Below are positions 32,101 through 38,100 of a DNA stretch of 64,000 bases, piece after piece. Location of the stretch: positions 71,762,555 to 71,826,554 of the forward strand of contig CP092874.1 of the NCBI GenBank assembly GCA_030710605.1, in the 5' to 3' direction. Numbering within the stretch: position 1 is the first letter of the stretch; every line of letters begins with the position of its first letter. The stretch comes from Cordylochernes scorpioides. Taxonomy: Eukaryota > Arthropoda > Arachnida > Pseudoscorpiones > Chernetidae. The notes under the pieces were generated by a model. The model searched no databases. It had not been told where the DNA came from and was given only the letters and a program-made list of their open reading frames with translations. The translations under genes and the position numbers were made by a program.

Positions 32101-35100
32101 TACCCCTAATACGAACCTATTTTCGGTCCCAAAATAAAATCTATTTAAAATACTATGCTTATAACGAACTTAGAATTGTAATTTAAAAAAAAAAATAATT
32201 AAAACAACAAAATTTTGAGCATGTTTCAGCTCGCGGATCGCGATTTCAAAACAATGAATTTAGCGGCATTGTTTGTTTTGATTTTTGCACTTTATTTTTG
32301 CTGTATGTTGTATAAATTTTAACACATTATACTTTTTATTAAATAGAATATCTTCGCATCCATTTAATTTGAAGAAAAAGCATCTTTTTATGCTTATGCG
32401 TTTAAACCAATTATTAAGAGTTCCTAATCGTTTAATTACTATGAAGTTTGTTGGATACTCTTGCTTCCAACACCAATCTTTGGTGTAGGATTGGAATATG
32501 CTCATAGTAGCATTACATTGCCTGCAGGAGACCGAGTAGACCATGCAGGATTTGTTAAGTGGTGTGCTGGGTTTGGTTATTGGATGTCTGAGAAGGATGG
32601 ATTCTCAAGAGAAGGAGTTATTATCAAAAGATATTATTTTAAGGATTTAATATTGGATGCCCTTGAAAAATGTCCACAAGCAATGAATGTTGTGATTAAC
32701 ATCTAACCCACTTTAATTCAACTTAAACCTCTGATCCCTCACGGTATTAAGTTAAATAAGACTAATATTTTAATGAGCATGATGATAAAATAATGATACA
32801 GTTAAACCTGTCTATAGCGCTCCCTCTTGGGACTCACTAAAATAGGGTGCTATAGACAGGTCACTTTTAATGTAAATCACATCATACTACGTATTTAAAA
32901 TCGCGGGCGCTATAGACAGATTTAACTATAGTTATTCATCTATTATGATAAGTTAATCATCTAACTTTATATATATATATATAACAACCCTTATCTTTTC
33001 ACAGATCTGCCAGGACCATAATGTAATGGATGCAACGGCCTACCTGCTGGAGAAGACTGGAAACATAAAAGGAGCCTTTGACATCTTTCTGCAGGTAGGA
33101 ATTCAACATTTTTCAAAAATCTTTGGGTATGCGAGGCGGAAAGCGACCTTAATACTCTACATGCTATAAAAATTATATTAGTGCGGCACACTCTGTGATA
33201 AATTTGATCTTTATTTTTTTTTAGTTACTTTCCTTGTGAAAGACTCTGGTAACATATTCCATCATTTTATTTGAAAAGAATTTTATGACCATTCAAGAAA
33301 ATAAGACCTAATCCAAACATATTATTGACTGTATTGACTCATCCATTGATGAGCTCTACTCATCCCTAGGAGACACCAAAAGTCTCAAGCTTGACACCCT
33401 GATATGATTAAGTGGAGATAAGAAAGAAGAAGACCTAATCTAAATAATTTAATAGTTTGTGACATTTCGGCAACAGCTTTGTCACCATCATCAGACAAAA
33501 GAATAAATGCTAAAAATGATAAAGGACAATTTGAATTATAGATACAAGAAAATAAGACCTAATCCAAATAATTTAATAGTGTGTGATATTTTTTCTCATT
33601 TATTCTTTTGTTTGATGAGGGTGACAATGTTGTTACCAAAACGTCCCACACTATTATATTATTTGGATTAGGTCGTATTACCTTGTATTATAATCAATAA
33701 TCCAAATTGTGCCATATCAATTTTATGACCATTTCAGTTTCGCTCATGATTGATATTTACTTATTTGCACAAATGGGGATGGATCACTTGATTCAACCTT
33801 ACTTAGGTCGCGAGTTTCAAGTTTTTCTAAAAGTTCCTCTTTTGGAAGATGTAATGTACAAATATTTGATAAAACACAATTTTATAAATATATCCTAGGA
33901 AATTATTTGTTACTCAACTACTTCAAACCATACTTGAACAGTTCCTGAGAAGAAAAAAAAAAAAAAACATTTTCCAGGCACATTAAATCATCCCAGAAAT
34001 TGTAGAATGAGAAGCGATGGAAATTTTAAAACCATTTCTCAGGGTTCAGATTGGGCTTTCCAGTGAAAATAGAAGGTCTTCTGAAGGGTTTAAAGTGGTA
34101 CCATTTCTCAGGGTTCTGATTGTGTTTTCCAGTGAAAATAGAAGGGCTTCTGAAGGGTTGAAAGTGGTACCATTTCTCAGGGTTCTGAGTGTGCTTTCCA
34201 GCGAAAATAGAAAGGCTTCTGAAGGGTTTAAAGTGGTACCATTTCTCAGGGTTCTGATTGTGCTTTCCAGTGAAAATAGAAGGGCTTCTGAAGTGTTGAA
34301 AGTGGTACCATTTCTCAGGGTTCTGATTGAGCTTTCCAGTGAAAATTGAAGGGTTTCTGAAGGGTTGAAAGTGGTACCATTTCTCAGGGTTCTGATGGGA
34401 CTTTCTTATGAAAATAGAATGGCTTCTGAAGGCTTGAAAGTGGTACCATTTCTCAGGGTTCTGATTGTGCTTTCCAGTGAAAATTGAAGGGCTTCTGAAG
34501 GGTTGAAAGTGGTACCATTTCTCAGGGTTCTGATTGTGCTTTCCAGTGAAAATAGAATGGCTTCTGAAGTGTTGAAAGTGGTACGTGCCCTTTTGGTCTC
34601 TGTCTCTTGTTTTTTATCATAGTACAATATTCTTGAGATTCTATTCCCTTGGAGTCTTTGGCTTTTCTAATGGCTTGGGTGGCATTCGGCTTCTCCACCA
34701 GTTGTCACAGTAGTGATGACATCGTTTAATTAAGATAAACAAAATATTTATGTTTTTATATTATTTATCAATAAGACAACATTGGTTATACAATGATGCA
34801 TTAGCATGCCATCTGTTATGAAAATTCGTAACTATTATAGACATGTATGATTCTTTAAAAAATAAAATAATTTCTACTGTCCTTACTGCATTGGAAAAAT
34901 TAGCCCTCCCATTATTTTTTCCAATGCAATAAGGGCAGTAGAAATTATTTTATTTTTAAAAGAACCATACACATCTATAATATCTAAAGAGACAAAGGTC
35001 GCCTCTCCTTTCAAAATAGACGTCAAAACTAGACGCCATCTATTGACCGTCGCCGCAACTAGCGGCCTCTGGTCAGTGACAAAGCCACAACACCAGCTTT

Positions 35101-38100
35101 GGCAACCTGAAAAACGTCCACCTAGAGACCATGGTTTCGGGCTAATTGCCCTCGTCAGTCTAGGGCGGACTTTGCGGCGACGGTCAATAGATGGCGTCTA
35201 GTTTTGACGTCTATTTTGACGGGAGAGGCGACCTTTGTCTCTTTAGATCAATATCCTCCCGGCAAAATTTTCATCTATAATAGTTTTGAAATAGTTATAC
35301 ACCCCCCCTCAATGTACAAGGTAAATAAAACAGAAGTGGGGCCAATTCATTAGCAGGTTAATTTTTTTAATCAATGATAAAAAATCGATATATATATAAA
35401 ATTGAATGTCTGTCTGTCTGTGTGTACTCTATAGATTCAAAAATCATACATCCAATCGCCGTGAAATTTTGGGATATTATTAGGTATATCCCCGGGAAGG
35501 TTTTTGAAAAATAATTTCTTGAATATCTTGAATATCCTTAGAGTTATTTGTAGATTTAACTAAATGATGATGATTATTTATCAAAAGTAAGATTTTCTAC
35601 CTATTAATTGCGCACAAGTCAAAGTTAGTTTTATCATTTATCTACAACATATATATTGGGAGAATAGATAAAATGATGATTTTGTAATGTAGAAAATTAG
35701 GAAAGACAAAATTCAGGATGACACGGCAATTTATTTGAGACAAGAATAATGATACAATTCCAAGGCAAGATACTATTCCTTTAACTTCCAATTACCGAGG
35801 GAACTAATTAATATTGATTTTATTCAACTTATTGAGTATTTTTCAATGGACCGGGAAAAAATTTTCACTAGATAAAATGATGATTTTGTAATGTAGAAAA
35901 TTAGGAAAGACAAAATTCAGGATGACACGGCAATTTATTTGAGACAAGAATAATGATAATTAATATTGATTTTATTCAACTTATCGAGTATTTTTCAAGG
36001 GACCGGGGAAAAAATGTTCACTTTCTCGAGATTCAAATTTACGAGTTTCAAATTATCAAAATAATCTATTATTTCTTTTTATAAGTTTATAGAGAATTGT
36101 TTTAACAAATTTTCGTTAGACAAACCTTTACTCGGGTAAAACCCGGGCGAAGCCGGGTACATCCGCTAGTTATTTAATAAATTATCAATTGACAAATCAA
36201 CTTGAATATATCAAACTTATGTATCTGAACAAACATGTACAATTTAGTATATACATTAGAGTCTCTCATGAGTGACTCATCCCATGAGCAACCATCTCTC
36301 ATGAACAACCACCTTGTAAGGCACGAACGAATTTCCCCAGATTTACTACTATAGCGAATCTCCCATGAGAGTGTAGTATAATCAGGGGACCATTGAAGTT
36401 ACACCAAGTTGTACAGTGTAGTTTACTGTGGTGGTTAGTTACCACAAATCCTTTGTGACCAGGAGTTGCAGGAGTGTATGAAGTCAGTGACAGAAGAACT
36501 CCACCAGGAAGGCCGACTGGATCACAGTCCATCCTGGCAGAGACTTCACTCCCAGCTCTCCCGCACCATTCAACTCTGTCAGCGCCACTCCGGTCAGCTG
36601 GCTGAGGATGACAAGAGGGTATGGCATTCTCTTTGTATGACAGAAGCCTGCTCACGGGGGATTGGTCAATTCCTTGTAAGGGGCGTAACATAAGACTTAA
36701 AATGTAATATAGAAATTTGTTTATTCCTGGCCACTCCGACCATCCAGAAGTCTAAAAATTGCATTGCATTGTTCATTGGACTGAATGAGTGTTAAAAGTT
36801 TCATACAAGTCAAAACAGATATTAAACACAGCCCCATCTATTAACCATCTCCACAAACAGGATGACTAAGGTCAGTGACAAAGCTATGGCACCAACTTGG
36901 TGTTGTTATTGGTTTTTTTTTTGCTTATCCCTAGTACACGTGGTACAAGCCATGATAATCATGGTGGGCAGAAGTAGGCGACTGCTACGACTGTAAGTGC
37001 ACCACATGTCTCTACACATGTGAAAAGCAGTTTGACTTTGCACTTACAAATGTGCCAGAGCCCCATTTGGTTACTTGCACTCGCTGGTGGGGTTGGACTT
37101 TTGCAAGAATCGGGGGCAATTGGAGCATTTTTTTTTTTTTATTAGAAAAAAGTGCTCAATGCGGGAATTGAACCTAGGTCGTAGCAGTCGAAAACCAATG
37201 GTTTAGACCATCCTTCCACCGACTCCCCGTGTTGTTATAGCAAAGTTCAACTGCAGTTTTATATAATAATTTAATTGTGTGTGACGTTTCAGCAACAGCA
37301 TTATCGCCATCATCAGACAAAAGAATAAATCCATGATTGATTTATTTAATTATTTATTATTAATATTAAATAATATTTATTATTGATTGATTGATTTATT
37401 CTTTTGTCTGATGATGGTGAGAATGCTGTTGCCGAAAGTCAAACATTCTTCTTCTTCTTTCTTATCTCCACTCAATCATATTAGGGTATCAAGTTGTGAC
37501 CCTTGATGGTGTCTGTTTGACAACCATCATGACTGGGTGAAGTAGAATGTCTTTGTCATTAAGACTGGGTGCACTACTCAGTGGCAGGCCGACTTAGTTC
37601 CAAAAGAAATGGCCGCCTCTTACATGAGGAATAGACACCAAGTACAGCCGCTCCTAACATTCTATATACAGTTACGAGCGTCATTCCTCATCTCCTAATC
37701 AACAATCAGTCATCAGTTTTCATCTCTGTCACCGTTTGCTTTTTTTTTGGAATGGCACCCTCCTATTGGTTGGCTACGGTCACGCCACCTTTGCCCCCCC
37801 CCCACTCGCCTTTTCGTTTATGTAATTACTAGACGAATGACCCGGGCAATGCCCGGGTTTACCCGATTAAATGTTTTATTCAAACACTATTCGTTACAAT
37901 TATAAATTGGCGCCGTGGATGTCACTCTTGTGAAACGTCCCGCTCCAAACTTTACAGTCAGATTAGTTACGATATAAATCTTCAAATCGAGCGAGCGTCT
38001 ATAAATATTTCGATTTAGATCAAGTATTCTAATTATTAAGCGAACTATTATTAATAAAATTTTGAGAAGATTTCGATTTTAAACGTATTTATAACCTTGA

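Noticed and set aside
36299-36691. Minus-strand 130-codon ORF opposite VPS8 exon 12
   Set aside because: Antisense shadow of a GC-richer coding exon on the plus strand.
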